This document shows, one piece after another, positions 1 to 9,096 of a DNA stretch of 64,000 nt; the first letter of the stretch is position 1, and every line of letters begins with the position of its first letter. The notes below the pieces were generated by a model, which worked only from the letters and a program-made list of their open reading frames with translations, did no database searches and was not told the DNA's origin. The stretch spans positions 62,001-126,000 of the forward strand of contig JABCZJ010000006.1 in NCBI GenBank assembly GCA_013289715.1, in the 5' to 3' direction. Source of the stretch: Acidobacteriota bacterium (GTDB lineage: Bacteria; Acidobacteriota; Terriglobia; Acidiferrales; UBA7541). Made by a program: the position numbers and the translations under genes.

Positions 1-647
1 GCACCGCCAATCGCGCGCTGCCCAAAGGGGAACTCTCCGTGGGCTTCGCGGCCGTCTTCACCGTGATCGCTTCTTCCGTGCTGGTATTCGCCGCGTGGCA
101 GTTGAATCCGTTGGCGCTGAAGCTTTCTCCGGTCGCGCTCACCGTGCTTTTCTTTTATTCATTCACAAAGCGATTCACTGCCTGGTCTCACTTTGTGCTG
201 GGCTTTTCTCTGGGCATCTCGCCCGCTGCGGCGTGGATTGCCATTCGCGGCTCGCTTGACGCGCGCGTGTTGATCCTCTGCGCCGCTGTGACGCTGTGGG
301 TGGGTGGATTCGACGTTCTCTACGCTTGCCAGGACGTCGAGTTCGACAAAGCTGCAGGACTGCATTCCATCCCGAAAAAATTTGGCGTTGCGCGGGCTTT
401 GCTCATCGCGCGCGGGATGCACTTAATAATGGTTGCGCTGCTCGTTTGGCTGGCGCTCAGTTTCCAGCTGGCGTGGCCTGCTTGGGCGGGAATTGCCGTG
501 GTGGCTGCGCTGCTGGCCTACGAACATTCTTTGGTCCATCCCCATGACCTGAGCAAAATGAATGCTGCGTTTTTCACCGTGAATGGCTATATTAGTTTGT
601 TGTTCCTGCTCTTCTGGGGCGCGGCCACGTTTGTGGGCCGGCCCTGA
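1..647 (+). CDS. UbiA-family prenyltransferase, probably menaquinone pathway (5' truncated by window edge)
   Basis: The reading frame is open from base 3 and enters the window inside the protein at RTANRALPKGELS, which fits the conserved Arg-Thr-x-x-Arg stretch after the first Asp-rich motif of UbiA enzymes. A GTG at 39 is internal, not the start. At least six hydrophobic segments follow, and the second Asp-rich motif region is visible as DVLYACQDVEFD. Family knowledge: UbiA enzymes attach a polyprenyl chain to an aromatic acid in the inner membrane. Because mqnE follows 29 bp downstream on the same strand, the futalosine-pathway prenyltransferase (MqnP-like) is the likeliest role. A heme or chlorophyll-type prenyltransferase is less likely. 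Confidence 0.85.
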   Translation, partial: TANRALPKGELSVGFAAVFTVIASSVLVFAAWQLNPLALKLSPVALTVLFFYSFTKRFTAWSHFVLGFSLGISPAAAWIAIRGSLDARVLILCAAVTLWVGGFDVLYACQDVEFDKAAGLHSIPKKFGVARALLIARGMHLIMVALLVWLALSFQLAWPAWAGIAVVAALLAYEHSLVHPHDLSKMNAAFFTVNGYISLLFLLFWGAATFVGRP

Positions 648-676
648 AAGCGCGGCGAAGGAATCGTGAAACCGAA

Positions 677-1867
677 ATGGGCCTGCAACTACATGCTCTG
701 CAAGTAAACGACGCGCGCCTGCAGCCGGTGGCGGCAAAAGTCCTGGCCGGCGAACGCCTGGACGCCGCAGACGGCCTCGCGCTGTATCAATCGCACGATC
801 TGCTGGCGGTCGGTTGGCTGGCGAATTTTGTGCGCGAAAAAAAGCACGGCAACGTCACTTATTTCAACGTCAATCGCCATATCAATCCCACGAACGTTTG
901 CGTCGCGCACTGCAAGCTGTGCGCATTCGGCCGCTCGCCGGATTCACCGGGCGCTTACAATTTCGCGCTCGACGAAATTTACAAGCGGGCCGGAGACGGC
1001 GTGGCCGAAGGCGCCACCGAGTTTCACATCGTCGGCGGATTGCATCCTGATTTGCCGTTCGAGTATTACCTCACGCTGATTCGCGGCCTGAAGGAACGCT
1101 TCCCGCAGGTGCACTTGAAAGCCTTCACGATGGTGGAGGTCGGCTACTACGCGCGGATTTCCAAGCGATCCATTCGCGATACGCTGCTCGCGATGAAAAA
1201 TGCCGGAGTGGATTCGCTGCCCGGCGGCGGCGCTGAAATTTTTCACCCGCGCGTGCGCAAGATCATTTGCGATCACAAAGTCAGCGGCCAGCGCTGGCTG
1301 GAAATCGCGCGCACCGCCCATGAACTCGGGCTGCGCTCGAACGCCACCATGCTCTACGGGCACATCGAAACGGCGGAAGAGCGCGTCGATCACCTGCTGC
1401 AGCTGCGCGCGACGCAGGACATCACACACGGGTTCGTCACGTTCATTCCGCTGGCGTTTCATCCTGCGAATACCGGCCTCGCGCATCTTCCGGGGCCCAC
1501 CGGCATGGACGACTTGAAAGCGATCGCGGTCTCGCGGCTGCTGCTCGACAACTTCGACCACATCAAAGCCTATTGGATCATGCTGACGCCGCGCATCGCG
1601 CAAGTGGCCCTGCGCTTCGGGGCAAACGATCTGGATGGCACGGTCGTCGAGGAAAAAATTTATCACGATGCCGGCGCCACGACGCCCGAGTTCATGACGC
1701 GCGCTGAACTGGAGCGCTTGATTCGCGCGGCGGGGCGCGTCCCGGTCGAGCGCGACACGCTGTACAATCCGGTGGACCGCGTCAAGAATCCGATGACGCC
1801 GCCGCGCGTTTCGCCGAGCCGCAGCGATGGATTCGTGCCGGAAACATCACTGACCCTCAACCTCTAG
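677..1867 (+). CDS. mqnE: Aminofutalosine synthase (radical SAM)
   Basis: This 396-residue protein carries the radical-SAM cysteine motif CVAHCKLC (CX3CX2C) in the context NRHINPTNVCVAHCKLCAFG, characteristic of MqnE and distinguishable from its paralogue MqnC. MqnE joins the SAM-derived adenosyl radical to carboxyvinyl-oxybenzoate to form aminofutalosine, an early step of futalosine-route menaquinone synthesis. Length fits the family. The ATG at 677 lies 29 bp after the upstream prenyltransferase stop, so the two are probably co-transcribed. No other mqn genes are in the window. Confidence 0.92.
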   Translation: MGLQLHALQVNDARLQPVAAKVLAGERLDAADGLALYQSHDLLAVGWLANFVREKKHGNVTYFNVNRHINPTNVCVAHCKLCAFGRSPDSPGAYNFALDEIYKRAGDGVAEGATEFHIVGGLHPDLPFEYYLTLIRGLKERFPQVHLKAFTMVEVGYYARISKRSIRDTLLAMKNAGVDSLPGGGAEIFHPRVRKIICDHKVSGQRWLEIARTAHELGLRSNATMLYGHIETAEERVDHLLQLRATQDITHGFVTFIPLAFHPANTGLAHLPGPTGMDDLKAIAVSRLLLDNFDHIKAYWIMLTPRIAQVALRFGANDLDGTVVEEKIYHDAGATTPEFMTRAELERLIRAAGRVPVERDTLYNPVDRVKNPMTPPRVSPSRSDGFVPETSLTLNL

Positions 1868-1906
1868 GATTTTCCGTCAAGGTGCGGGACTTGCCGGGCG
1901 ACGCGG

Positions 1907-1938
1907 AAGTAACTTCTGAAGTAACTTCTGAAGTAGAA
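1907..1938. repeat. Short tandem repeat, 12-bp unit
   Basis: The unit GAAGTAACTTCT occurs twice head to tail and is followed by a third partial copy (GAAGTAGAA). Each unit is nearly self-complementary (AGAAGT/ACTTCT). It lies in the 150-bp space between the stop codons of mqnE and the convergent membrane-protein gene, so it may sit in either transcript's 3' end. No function can be assigned. Confidence 0.7.
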
Positions 1939-2017
1939 GCGTCTGGCCGCACGAACAAGCAGTCCCGTCGTCACGCGTCTGCGGCGGCAGCAGATCCTCA
2001 GGATCGCTGGTGCGCAA

Positions 2018-2851
2018 TCAGAAATTGAATCGGTAGCCGATGATTCCTTTCACGATCAGGTGATCGGTCGAGCCAGTCAGTCCGACGCCCAGGCCGAAAT
2101 TGATTTCCCATTGCGGCGCCAGATTCAGATCGATTGCGGGAAAGATTTGCTGCTGTTGCTGATGGATCGGCAGAAAGTCGGTGGCCGGTCCCAGGGAACC
2201 GTAGTATTCCAGTCCGCCGGCGATTTTTGGCGTGAAGTCATAGCTGAATTTGAAATTCGGCGAAAACACGAACCCTTGATTTTGGCTCAGGCCGTGGATC
2301 GAATAGTCAAAGGTAGGATTGAAGGACCAGTACCAGCGGCCGACTTTCTGGTCCACGATCGGGCGCATTTCCCACGTCCAGGTGTCGGTGGAATATTGCC
2401 GGCGTTGATAGCCCACTTCGTTCGAAAGGCTTACGCCCACAGGCCAATGCCATTTTTCCGGAATGCGAAAGCGCGGCCGGATATGGTCGCCCACCCATTG
2501 CCATCCCTGGCCGGAATTCACCGAAGTAAAGATATAAAATCCCACTTCGAACCAGTCGTTGAAGCCGTGCGTGATCTCGACGGTTTCATGTTCGGCGTGA
2601 TTGGTCGGGTATACGCCATCTGTGATTTGTTTGCTGCCGTCAATGGTGAAATTGCTGTGCAGCTCCACCATCGTGTGGCCCGGTTCAACCGTCTCCGAGC
2701 CGTACACTTGAATTTCGTAATTGTCCTGTGCGCTGGCAGGCGGGGCGCACAGCAGCAGGCCTGCCAGCACCGCAAGGGCTAAAACGCCGCCGCAGCGATT
2801 CAACAGAAGATATTCCTGCTGCCCGGTTTGCACACCCGCAGAGTAACCCAA
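2018..2851 (-). CDS. Predicted secreted outer-membrane beta-barrel protein
   Basis: The 277-residue product has an N-terminal hydrophobic segment (about residues 22-36) ending PPASAQ, a plausible signal-peptidase I site. The rest is rich in aromatic residues in alternating short strands, with many Trp-Tyr pairs, and ends GYRFNF. A terminal Phe with alternating hydrophobics is the usual outer-membrane beta-barrel signature. A Gln run (five residues) sits in a predicted loop. I do not recognise a specific family or substrate. The first 15-20 residues are unusually long for a signal peptide, so the true start may lie downstream. It is convergent with mqnE and 35 bp from the xerC stop. Confidence 0.7.
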   Translation of the reverse strand: MGYSAGVQTGQQEYLLLNRCGGVLALAVLAGLLLCAPPASAQDNYEIQVYGSETVEPGHTMVELHSNFTIDGSKQITDGVYPTNHAEHETVEITHGFNDWFEVGFYIFTSVNSGQGWQWVGDHIRPRFRIPEKWHWPVGVSLSNEVGYQRRQYSTDTWTWEMRPIVDQKVGRWYWSFNPTFDYSIHGLSQNQGFVFSPNFKFSYDFTPKIAGGLEYYGSLGPATDFLPIHQQQQQIFPAIDLNLAPQWEINFGLGVGLTGSTDHLIVKGIIGYRFNF

Positions 2852-2886
2852 GAATCCTTAAAATTTGACAACAGCCGAAACAAATC

Positions 2887-3858
2887 TCAGGCGTGCGGGT
2901 GGGATTTGTCGTACACGGCCATAAGTTGCCGGATGCTGGTCTGCGTATAGCGCTGGGTGGTGGAAAGCGAAGCGTGGCCCAAAAGCTCCTGAATCGCGCG
3001 CAGATCGGCGCCGTCGTTCAGCAGATGCGTGGCAAAGGCATGCCGCAAGGAGTGTGGATGCAGATCCAGATTGCTCCCCGCCAGCAGGCAATATTTTTTC
3101 AGGATGTAACGAACTGCGCGGTCCGTCAGGCGCCCGCCCCGGGGATTCAAAAACACGGCTTCGGCATTCGGAGTTCCGCGCGCTTGTGCCAGAATTCGGT
3201 CGCGCACGGGCCAGTAAGCTTCCAGCGCTTCCTGCGCTTTCGCGCCGTAGGGGACTACGCGCTCTTTGCGGCCCTTGCCGAGCACGCGCAGCATTTGCCC
3301 GGACTTGTCGAAACTGCCCAAATTCAGTCCCACCAACTCGCTGACGCGTAGCCCGCAGGCATAGAGCAATTCGATCATGGCGCGGTCGCGTCGGGGCATC
3401 AGCTGCGCGCTAGGATGGATCTTAGGCGAACTGTTCTTCCCGCCCTTGCGGGCAGGCGCGGGCCTGGCAGCCGCGCCGCCGGGCAATCCGTCCAGAAAAT
3501 TACCGATCTCCTCCGCGGTTTGCACTCGCGGCACCAGTTTGGGAAGCTTCGGCGTGCTCACCAGCGCCGCCGGATTTGTCCGCGTGTATTTTTCGCGTAC
3601 GCAAAACTTGAAAAATGTCCGCAGGGCGGAAAGCTTGCGCGCCACCGTCACCTTCTGCAGTTTCCGGTCGTACAGCCAGCTCACGAATTCGCGAATCACG
3701 CGATGGTCCACCTCCGCCAGCGGCAACGTGGGCGCGCCCGGGGGAGTGAGGAATTGCCGGAACAGCCGGACGTCGGCACCGTAATCGTCCACCGTTTCCG
3801 GGGAGGCGTTGCGCTCGTAGCGCAGATAGTTGATGAATCGTTCGATGATTTCTTTCAT
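2887..3858 (-). CDS. xerC: Tyrosine recombinase XerC/XerD type
   Basis: The protein has an N-terminal SAM-like core-binding domain (residues about 1-90) and a C-terminal catalytic domain with all tyrosine-recombinase signatures: Arg in ACGLRVSEL, HSLRH, the second His in LGHASLSTTQ, and the nucleophile in RYTQ. Xer recombinases resolve chromosome dimers at dif. A Lys/Ala/Pro-rich insert (ARPAPARKGGKNSSPK region) lies between the domains and lengthens it beyond the usual ~300 residues. I chose ATG 3858; a TTG at 3882 would add eight residues. A phage or island integrase is less likely because no att site or cargo is nearby and the length is Xer-like. Confidence 0.88.
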   Translation of the reverse strand: MKEIIERFINYLRYERNASPETVDDYGADVRLFRQFLTPPGAPTLPLAEVDHRVIREFVSWLYDRKLQKVTVARKLSALRTFFKFCVREKYTRTNPAALVSTPKLPKLVPRVQTAEEIGNFLDGLPGGAAARPAPARKGGKNSSPKIHPSAQLMPRRDRAMIELLYACGLRVSELVGLNLGSFDKSGQMLRVLGKGRKERVVPYGAKAQEALEAYWPVRDRILAQARGTPNAEAVFLNPRGGRLTDRAVRYILKKYCLLAGSNLDLHPHSLRHAFATHLLNDGADLRAIQELLGHASLSTTQRYTQTSIRQLMAVYDKSHPHA

Positions 3859-4185
3859 GGGAACATCACGTGGCCACGGCAATCATAGTGCGCTCGCCGC
3901 GGTGCGTTGCGAAAGAATTGGCGCAAGGGCGCTTGAGCGATAACCGGTAGCCTGCGATGTGCAATTCTGGCAACAGGCGCGATCTTGTTACCAGGTTTTT
4001 ACATTCACGCTTGGCCACCTTGGGCTATACCCGTTCAGGTGGTCGATCGAAACGAACTACGCATTTTTACCGAAGCCGTGGCCGTCTGGCTTCGCGAGCC
4101 GTAATCACAGCTGCACACGCTCCGGCGGGGGCGCGACAGCGGCAAGCAGCAAGATCTAGATCGGCAAAGGGAGGCATTGGGCGCG
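3859..4185. other. Divergent intergenic region between xerC and the cupin gene
   Basis: About 325 bp with no convincing reading frame. It must hold the promoters of both flanking genes. I see a good ribosome-binding sequence (AAAGGGAGG, 4167-4175) in front of the cupin ATG, but no promoter I would defend and no RNA gene. Confidence 0.5.
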
Positions 4186-4611
4186 ATGAAAGTGAACCTC
4201 GTTTTAGGCTTCGTAGGTCTCCTGCTGGTTTCGCAGGCGGGTTCCGGGCCAAGCACGCTGAAATCGGCGACCTATCGCTTCGATGACCTCGTCGCGCAGA
4301 AGGAAGCGAACGCCACTTTTCGCCCCGTTCTGGATGGCCTCACGCATAGCGGCTATCACATTGACGTCCACGAAGTATTTCTGCTGCCCGGCAGCACACC
4401 GCACCACGGGCATCGCCATCAGCAGGAGGTGTTGTTCCTGGTCAGCGAAGGCGAATTGCAAGTGAGTATCGCGGGAAAGACTGCAAAACTCGGTCCAGGG
4501 TCGGCTGCCTTCGTTGCTTCGGGCGACGAGCACGACATTCAAAATTCAAGCAACCGGCCTGCGCAATATTTCGAAGTGATTCTGGACGCGGGCGCGAAAT
4601 CACCACATTAG
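4186..4611 (+). CDS. Secreted or periplasmic cupin-domain protein
   Basis: A 141-residue protein with an N-terminal hydrophobic segment ending VSQAGSG, likely a signal peptide, followed by a single cupin barrel. The first cupin motif is visible as TPHHGHRHQQEVLFLVSEGE, supplying His ligands and the conserved Glu; the second motif supplies HDIQN. Small cupins of this type bind a metal and may be enzymes or sensors; the substrate cannot be told from sequence. ATG 4186 is preferred over a TTG at 4177 because AAAGGGAGG lies about 11 bases ahead of it. Confidence 0.75.
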   Translation: MKVNLVLGFVGLLLVSQAGSGPSTLKSATYRFDDLVAQKEANATFRPVLDGLTHSGYHIDVHEVFLLPGSTPHHGHRHQQEVLFLVSEGELQVSIAGKTAKLGPGSAAFVASGDEHDIQNSSNRPAQYFEVILDAGAKSPH

Positions 4612-4677
4612 TTCAGCGTCTCTAGCGCATGCCGAAACTTGGTTGCCGAGGGAGCGGCGGTTGCCGCACGAGCGATG

Positions 4678-4795
4678 GGCGCACCGAAGTGCGCCGCTAC
4701 CCTTCGCGTCGGCACTGCCGAATCTGAGGATGAATCGCCCTCGAGGGCGATTCGCCAAGGCAACGGCAGGAGCCAGGGCGCCCAGCTAAAGCTGG
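4678..4795. repeat. Cluster of three perfect REP-like hairpins
   Basis: Three perfect inverted repeats occur within 120 bp between convergent genes. They are GGCGCAC-CGAA-GTGCGCC at 4678-4695, GAATCGCCC-TCGA-GGGCGATTC at 4732-4753, and CCAGCT-AA-AGCTGG at 4782-4795. None is followed by a T-run, so they look like repetitive extragenic palindromes (a BIME-like block) rather than simple terminators, although they may shield both 3' ends. Confidence 0.65.
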
Positions 4796-4853
4796 CCGTT
4801 CGAACGTCAAAAACACGGCGCAGGTGCATTCCGTCGCAAATTGCGGCGTTGAC

Positions 4854-5807
4854 TTACTTATGCGCGAAGCGGTGTCGCGGCGTCGAGTTCACTTGGAACT
4901 CGCTCGGCTCCATCACGGGCGTTGCCGCGGTGATGTAGGTCTGTGAGATGCGGTCCTGCCACGTGAAGCGATCTTCATCCCAAAGCGACCACAGGAATCC
5001 CAGCATCATCGTCGCTCCGGAAAGCAGGTAGCCAAAGCTGCGCCATAGCAGCTGGCGCGTGTCGGGCAGACTGCCGTCCAGTCGCACAATGGTGAGTCCG
5101 CAGAGTTGCATTCCCGGCGTAGCTCCCGCAAAAGTTGTGAAGAGGAAGAAGTATTGCGCGTAGAAAAGGTAAAAAGTAGCCACATACACGATGGCGTCCA
5201 CTTTTTCCAAGATCAATTGGCCGCCGAGAGATCGGAACAGCCCCAGAAACCCCGCGTAGGTCAATGCCAGGAACAGCAGATCCAGCGCGCCCGCGTGCCG
5301 GCGTTCGGCCAGGCTCGCGACAGGTACCAGAGCCGTTTGCGGATGCGCGCGGTCGTCCGGAAAACTCGTGAAGTCGAGCTCCGGCTGAATATTGATCTCG
5401 ACGCGTTCGTTTTGCAGCTTCTTTGGCACCGGGCGCTGCACCACGCGGGCGCGCTGCCGCTCGATCTCTTCGATCTCTTCGATTGCTGCGTAGTCTTCCG
5501 CGAGTGCGGTCGATGCGCGCGAGAAGGGAAGCCCTGATTGCGAATCGTGCGGACGATTCCGCCCGCGGCGCACACGATAGGCTTCCAGACGGCGCGAAAC
5601 TTCTCGGCGCCACTCGGGTTCTGCGGAGCTGGCTGGGTCGGGATCGTCGTCCGGGTCGGACGCGCCAGGAAATGTTTTCGGCGCGGACACACGTACGGCG
5701 ACAGGCTCGGAATGGTCGCCGGGTTCGGCGAGCGGTGCGTCACAGAAAGAGCAATTTTCGACGTCCTCGAGCAACAGGGCGCCGCAGTGCGAGCAAATTT
5801 GAATCAC
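4854..5807 (-). CDS. RDD-family membrane protein with N-terminal zinc ribbon
   Basis: From GTG 5807 the protein begins VIQICSHCGALL and has two CxxC knuckles (CSHC, CSFC) forming a zinc ribbon. A charged, probably disordered linker of about 150 residues follows, then a C-terminal RDD domain with three hydrophobic segments. The RDD hallmarks are in RHAGALDLLFLAL, TPGMQLCGLTIVR and DRISQTYI. RDD proteins are poorly characterised inner-membrane proteins. An ATG at 5933 is in frame, but its 42 extra residues look non-coding, and zinc-ribbon RDD proteins normally start right at the ribbon. Confidence 0.75.
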   Translation of the reverse strand: MIQICSHCGALLLEDVENCSFCDAPLAEPGDHSEPVAVRVSAPKTFPGASDPDDDPDPASSAEPEWRREVSRRLEAYRVRRGRNRPHDSQSGLPFSRASTALAEDYAAIEEIEEIERQRARVVQRPVPKKLQNERVEINIQPELDFTSFPDDRAHPQTALVPVASLAERRHAGALDLLFLALTYAGFLGLFRSLGGQLILEKVDAIVYVATFYLFYAQYFFLFTTFAGATPGMQLCGLTIVRLDGSLPDTRQLLWRSFGYLLSGATMMLGFLWSLWDEDRFTWQDRISQTYITAATPVMEPSEFQVNSTPRHRFAHK

Positions 5808-6119
5808 TGGTCCGTTTTGCGCTGCGGTATTCCAGTGACGGAACACCGCTATGGTAGCACGCGTCCGCAGGAGCAAACCTGTTGGGGAGGTTCTAACCTG
5901 CTCCGTGTGGCGTATGAGGCAACCCGCCAGCACTCGGCCCGTTCTGAATGAATCGGGGATGATTGCGCCGGCGCCTGTAGGCGTCCACCCCGTTACGGTG
6001 AATGACGCGAAGTAACGGCCGATTTAGAGAACGCTGCTGCATGCTCGTGCAACGGGCAACATCGCGCAGGGCTGATTGCGAGCCTGCAGCACGCGTGTTA
6101 GGCTCGAATTTCTTTTTTC

Positions 6120-8546
6120 ATGGCGGGAATGCAATTTCTACGAGGCATGCCGAAAGCAACGGTCTTGCAACCTCTTCGCAGCTACGTTCTTCTCCCCTTG
6201 CTGCTGCCGATTCTGCTTGCGAACCCGTGCCTCGGGCGCCCGCAAAGCGCCGCGCAGCAGACGCCGCAAAAGAAACAGGCCAAGCCCGTCGCCAAAAACG
6301 CGCCTGGCACTCCCGGCGCGGAAGCAACTCTGGAAGCAAAACAACAGCGCCAGGTAGGCCAAATCTACTACGCCGATGGCGACGTGGACGTCCGTTACGA
6401 AAACACCCGCCTGCGCGCCGATCACGTGGAATACAACGAAGACACGCGCGTGGTCGTGGCGCGCGGGCACGTGCAGCTCGATTACTTGGCGCAACACTTG
6501 GAAGCGACCGACGCCCGCTACGAACTTGCCACCGGACGCGGCACATTCCACAACGTGCGCGCCACTTTTGCGGTTCAGCGGCGACCCCCAGCGCCACAGC
6601 GCGAAGTCAACGCCATGGAGCGGCAACCCGCGCAGACTTTGCTCATCAGTCCCAATCCGATTTATTTCGAAGCGCAGGAAGCGGAGCGCATCGATGAAAA
6701 CACCTACATCGTGCACCGCTCGTGGATGACGGTGTGCGATCCGGACCGCCCAACCTGGAAATTTTATGCACCGAAGGCCACCGTTTACATCAAGACGTCG
6801 CTGCACCTGGAAAACGGCAACTTCCGGTTATTTTCGGTCCCCGTCATGTATTTGCCGTACGCCACGTTTCCCGCGGAAAAGCAGCGCGCCTCGGGCTTCT
6901 TGCTTCCTGATTCCGGCGAGAGTTCCAGCAAAGGGTATATTTTTGGCGACGCCGTATACTGGGCGCCCACGGATTGGGCGGACTTCACGCTCGGCGCCTA
7001 CTACTACAGCCGACGCGGCTGGGCCCAGCGCGGTCTGCTGCGCATGCGTCCCTGGGAAAACGCGTCGCTGGAGGTAAGCTATAACGGCGTGGAAGACCGC
7101 GGTCTTCCGCAACCCACGGGCCCTCCCCTCAATCAAGGTGGACACGAAGCCCGGCTGCTTTTTACGGCGCTACTGCCCGATGGCTGGCGCGCGGTCGCCG
7201 ATCTCGATAACTTGTCCTCGCTCACTTACCGCCTGGCCTGGAGCGAGACGTACGTGCAGGCGGTCAACTCCGAAGTGCGCAACAGCGCATTCCTGACCAA
7301 GAATTTCCGCGGCTTCAGTCTGAATTTCGCGGCCCTCAGTTATCAGAACTATGTGAGCGCCACGCCCGAGGAGTACGTATCGCTGCGCACCGCGCCCGAG
7401 GTGCGGTTCGGCTCGGTGGATCAGGCGCCCTGGCACAACCTGCCGTTCTATTTTTCGTTCGAGGCATTTTCAGACGCGGCGCATCGCTCGGATACCGTCA
7501 CCAATTTCAGTACGGGGAATTTTGTCGAGCGCAGTGAGATTGCGCCGACCGTGACCATGCCTTTTCATTGGGGTTCGTTGCTGGACGTTACGCCCACGTT
7601 TACGCTGCGTTCTACTTACTACGGCGGACAAATTCAGAATGGCTCGTTCGTGAATCAGGGATTCTTCCGCAACACCGAAGAGCTTTCCGTGGATATTCGC
7701 CCGCCGACTTTGGACCGCGTTTGGGGATCGTCTGATTCCGGGACGAAATGGAAGCACGCGATCGAGCCGGAAATTGTCTACAGCTACGTCAACGGGGTCA
7801 CCGATTTCAGCCGCTTCGTGCGGTTTGACGAAGACGAAACGCTCACGGACACCAACGAGTTCGAGTACGGAGTGACGCAGCGTCTCTACCGCCGAAAAAA
7901 AGATGGCACCGCCGAGGAAATACTCAGTTGGAAGCTGGCGCAGAAATATTTCTTCGATCGCACGTTTGGCGGCGCGCTGGTTACCGGGCAACGCAACGTG
8001 TTTCAAACCACCGACGCGCTCACGCCTTTTGCTTTTGCCAGCCAGCCTTATCAGTTTTCGCCGATTGTCAGCGACCTGCGCTTTGAGCCGGGAAAACATT
8101 TCGATACGCAGTTCATTGTTAATTTTGATCCCCGGCACGGGCAATTGACTGCGGTCGGCACCTTGTTGAAACTGAAGCCTTACAAGGAGTCGTTTTTGAC
8201 TCTGGCGCATTTTTCCGCCGTGAACCTGCCGACGCCTCCGCAGTTCAATCCGCCTGACTTTATTTTCGAGCCGCGCTCCAATCAGGTCCGCGCGCTGATC
8301 GGTTACGGAGATCTTACGCGCCGCGGTTGGAACGCCACTTTCGGCGCCAGCTACGACCTGATGCAGCATCAATTTCAGAACCAGGTGGCGGAGGTCATCT
8401 ACAACGGCTCCTGCTGCGGCGTCGGCGTCGGCTACCGTAAATTTTCGTTCGGCAATATTCGCAGCGAAAACCAGTATCTCTGGGTCTTCCGCATCTCGAA
8501 TCTCGGCTCCGTGGGAACGCTCCTCCGCCCCGAAAAAATATTCTGA
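6120..8546 (+). CDS. lptD: LPS-assembly protein LptD (OstA)
   Basis: An 808-residue protein with an N-terminal signal sequence (about residues 1-40), an OstA/LptD N-terminal beta-jellyroll repeat region (YYADGDVDVRYENTRLRAD onward, about residues 80-200), then a large aromatic-rich beta-barrel up to the C-terminus. Length matches LptD (about 780-850). LptD forms the outer-membrane translocon that inserts lipopolysaccharide, receiving it from LptA/LptC and plugged by LptE. Its presence shows a diderm host. The gene stands alone with genes on the opposite strand on both sides, so it probably has its own promoter between 5934 and 6119. Confidence 0.92.
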   Translation: MAGMQFLRGMPKATVLQPLRSYVLLPLLLPILLANPCLGRPQSAAQQTPQKKQAKPVAKNAPGTPGAEATLEAKQQRQVGQIYYADGDVDVRYENTRLRADHVEYNEDTRVVVARGHVQLDYLAQHLEATDARYELATGRGTFHNVRATFAVQRRPPAPQREVNAMERQPAQTLLISPNPIYFEAQEAERIDENTYIVHRSWMTVCDPDRPTWKFYAPKATVYIKTSLHLENGNFRLFSVPVMYLPYATFPAEKQRASGFLLPDSGESSSKGYIFGDAVYWAPTDWADFTLGAYYYSRRGWAQRGLLRMRPWENASLEVSYNGVEDRGLPQPTGPPLNQGGHEARLLFTALLPDGWRAVADLDNLSSLTYRLAWSETYVQAVNSEVRNSAFLTKNFRGFSLNFAALSYQNYVSATPEEYVSLRTAPEVRFGSVDQAPWHNLPFYFSFEAFSDAAHRSDTVTNFSTGNFVERSEIAPTVTMPFHWGSLLDVTPTFTLRSTYYGGQIQNGSFVNQGFFRNTEELSVDIRPPTLDRVWGSSDSGTKWKHAIEPEIVYSYVNGVTDFSRFVRFDEDETLTDTNEFEYGVTQRLYRRKKDGTAEEILSWKLAQKYFFDRTFGGALVTGQRNVFQTTDALTPFAFASQPYQFSPIVSDLRFEPGKHFDTQFIVNFDPRHGQLTAVGTLLKLKPYKESFLTLAHFSAVNLPTPPQFNPPDFIFEPRSNQVRALIGYGDLTRRGWNATFGASYDLMQHQFQNQVAEVIYNGSCCGVGVGYRKFSFGNIRSENQYLWVFRISNLGSVGTLLRPEKIF

Positions 8547-8595
8547 GCCACGAAGCAGACGGGCGACATCATCGGCATGCAGCGGGGAGCTGGGC

Positions 8596-9033
8596 CTAAT
8601 ACAAGAGATTCCAAATTCTTTGAAATATGTTCAGACGCCGTCCAAAGATCACCAGTTCTCCGGGGTTAGGATTTCCCGAGAACTTCGCCGCGCCGCAATC
8701 GTTTCGTCCGGCTATACCTTTGATTAGGACTTGATCAAGCGAAACTTCTGAGTCGGAGCAGAAACCGATAAAAGGAGAACTGATCGAAGGACGGCCGCGA
8801 GGGAGCGGATCGGGAAGGTCGAAGGACGCGATGCCAGCATCATTCGTCTGTACATTCGGCAGCTGCGGGCCCTTGAACCATACGAGCCACAGCCGTACGT
8901 GCTTTAACGGTTTACCGTTTCTCGCATTCAGGATCCTGACCGTGAGAACTTGTCCCGTTTGACAAAAACTCGCCGACGGTACAGCCGCAATGAAGAAGCA
9001 GATCAACATGAGGTTCTTCAACATTCTCGACAT
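8596..9033 (-). CDS. Small secreted protein of unknown function
   Basis: A protein of about 145 residues with a clear signal peptide (LMLICFFIAAVPSASFCQ). The mature part, VRILNARNGKPLKHVRLWLV onward, resembles the start of a carboxypeptidase-regulatory or transthyretin-like beta-sandwich, in which a short 'gene product of the host' segment is decorated with NGKPL-type turns. No catalytic residues are apparent. In-frame starts exist at 9069, 9033 and 9024; 9033 gives the most compact signal peptide. It is convergent with lptD, the stops being about 50 bp apart. Confidence 0.6.
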   Translation of the reverse strand: MSRMLKNLMLICFFIAAVPSASFCQTGQVLTVRILNARNGKPLKHVRLWLVWFKGPQLPNVQTNDAGIASFDLPDPLPRGRPSISSPFIGFCSDSEVSLDQVLIKGIAGRNDCGAAKFSGNPNPGELVIFGRRLNIFQRIWNLLY

Positions 9034-9096
9034 ATTAGAATCCGCTTGGTGCGGGATAAGAAAGACCAACGAATGGCGCCGACGTGAACTCCGGCG

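Noticed and set aside
2887..3858. xerC as the integrase of the toxin-antitoxin cassettes
   Set aside because: It looks like a housekeeping Xer protein, is 55 kb away and has no matching core nearby; I cannot link it to the repeats.
7470..8372. A 300-codon minus-strand frame
   Set aside because: It is antisense to the lptD beta-barrel; basic composition and no motifs.
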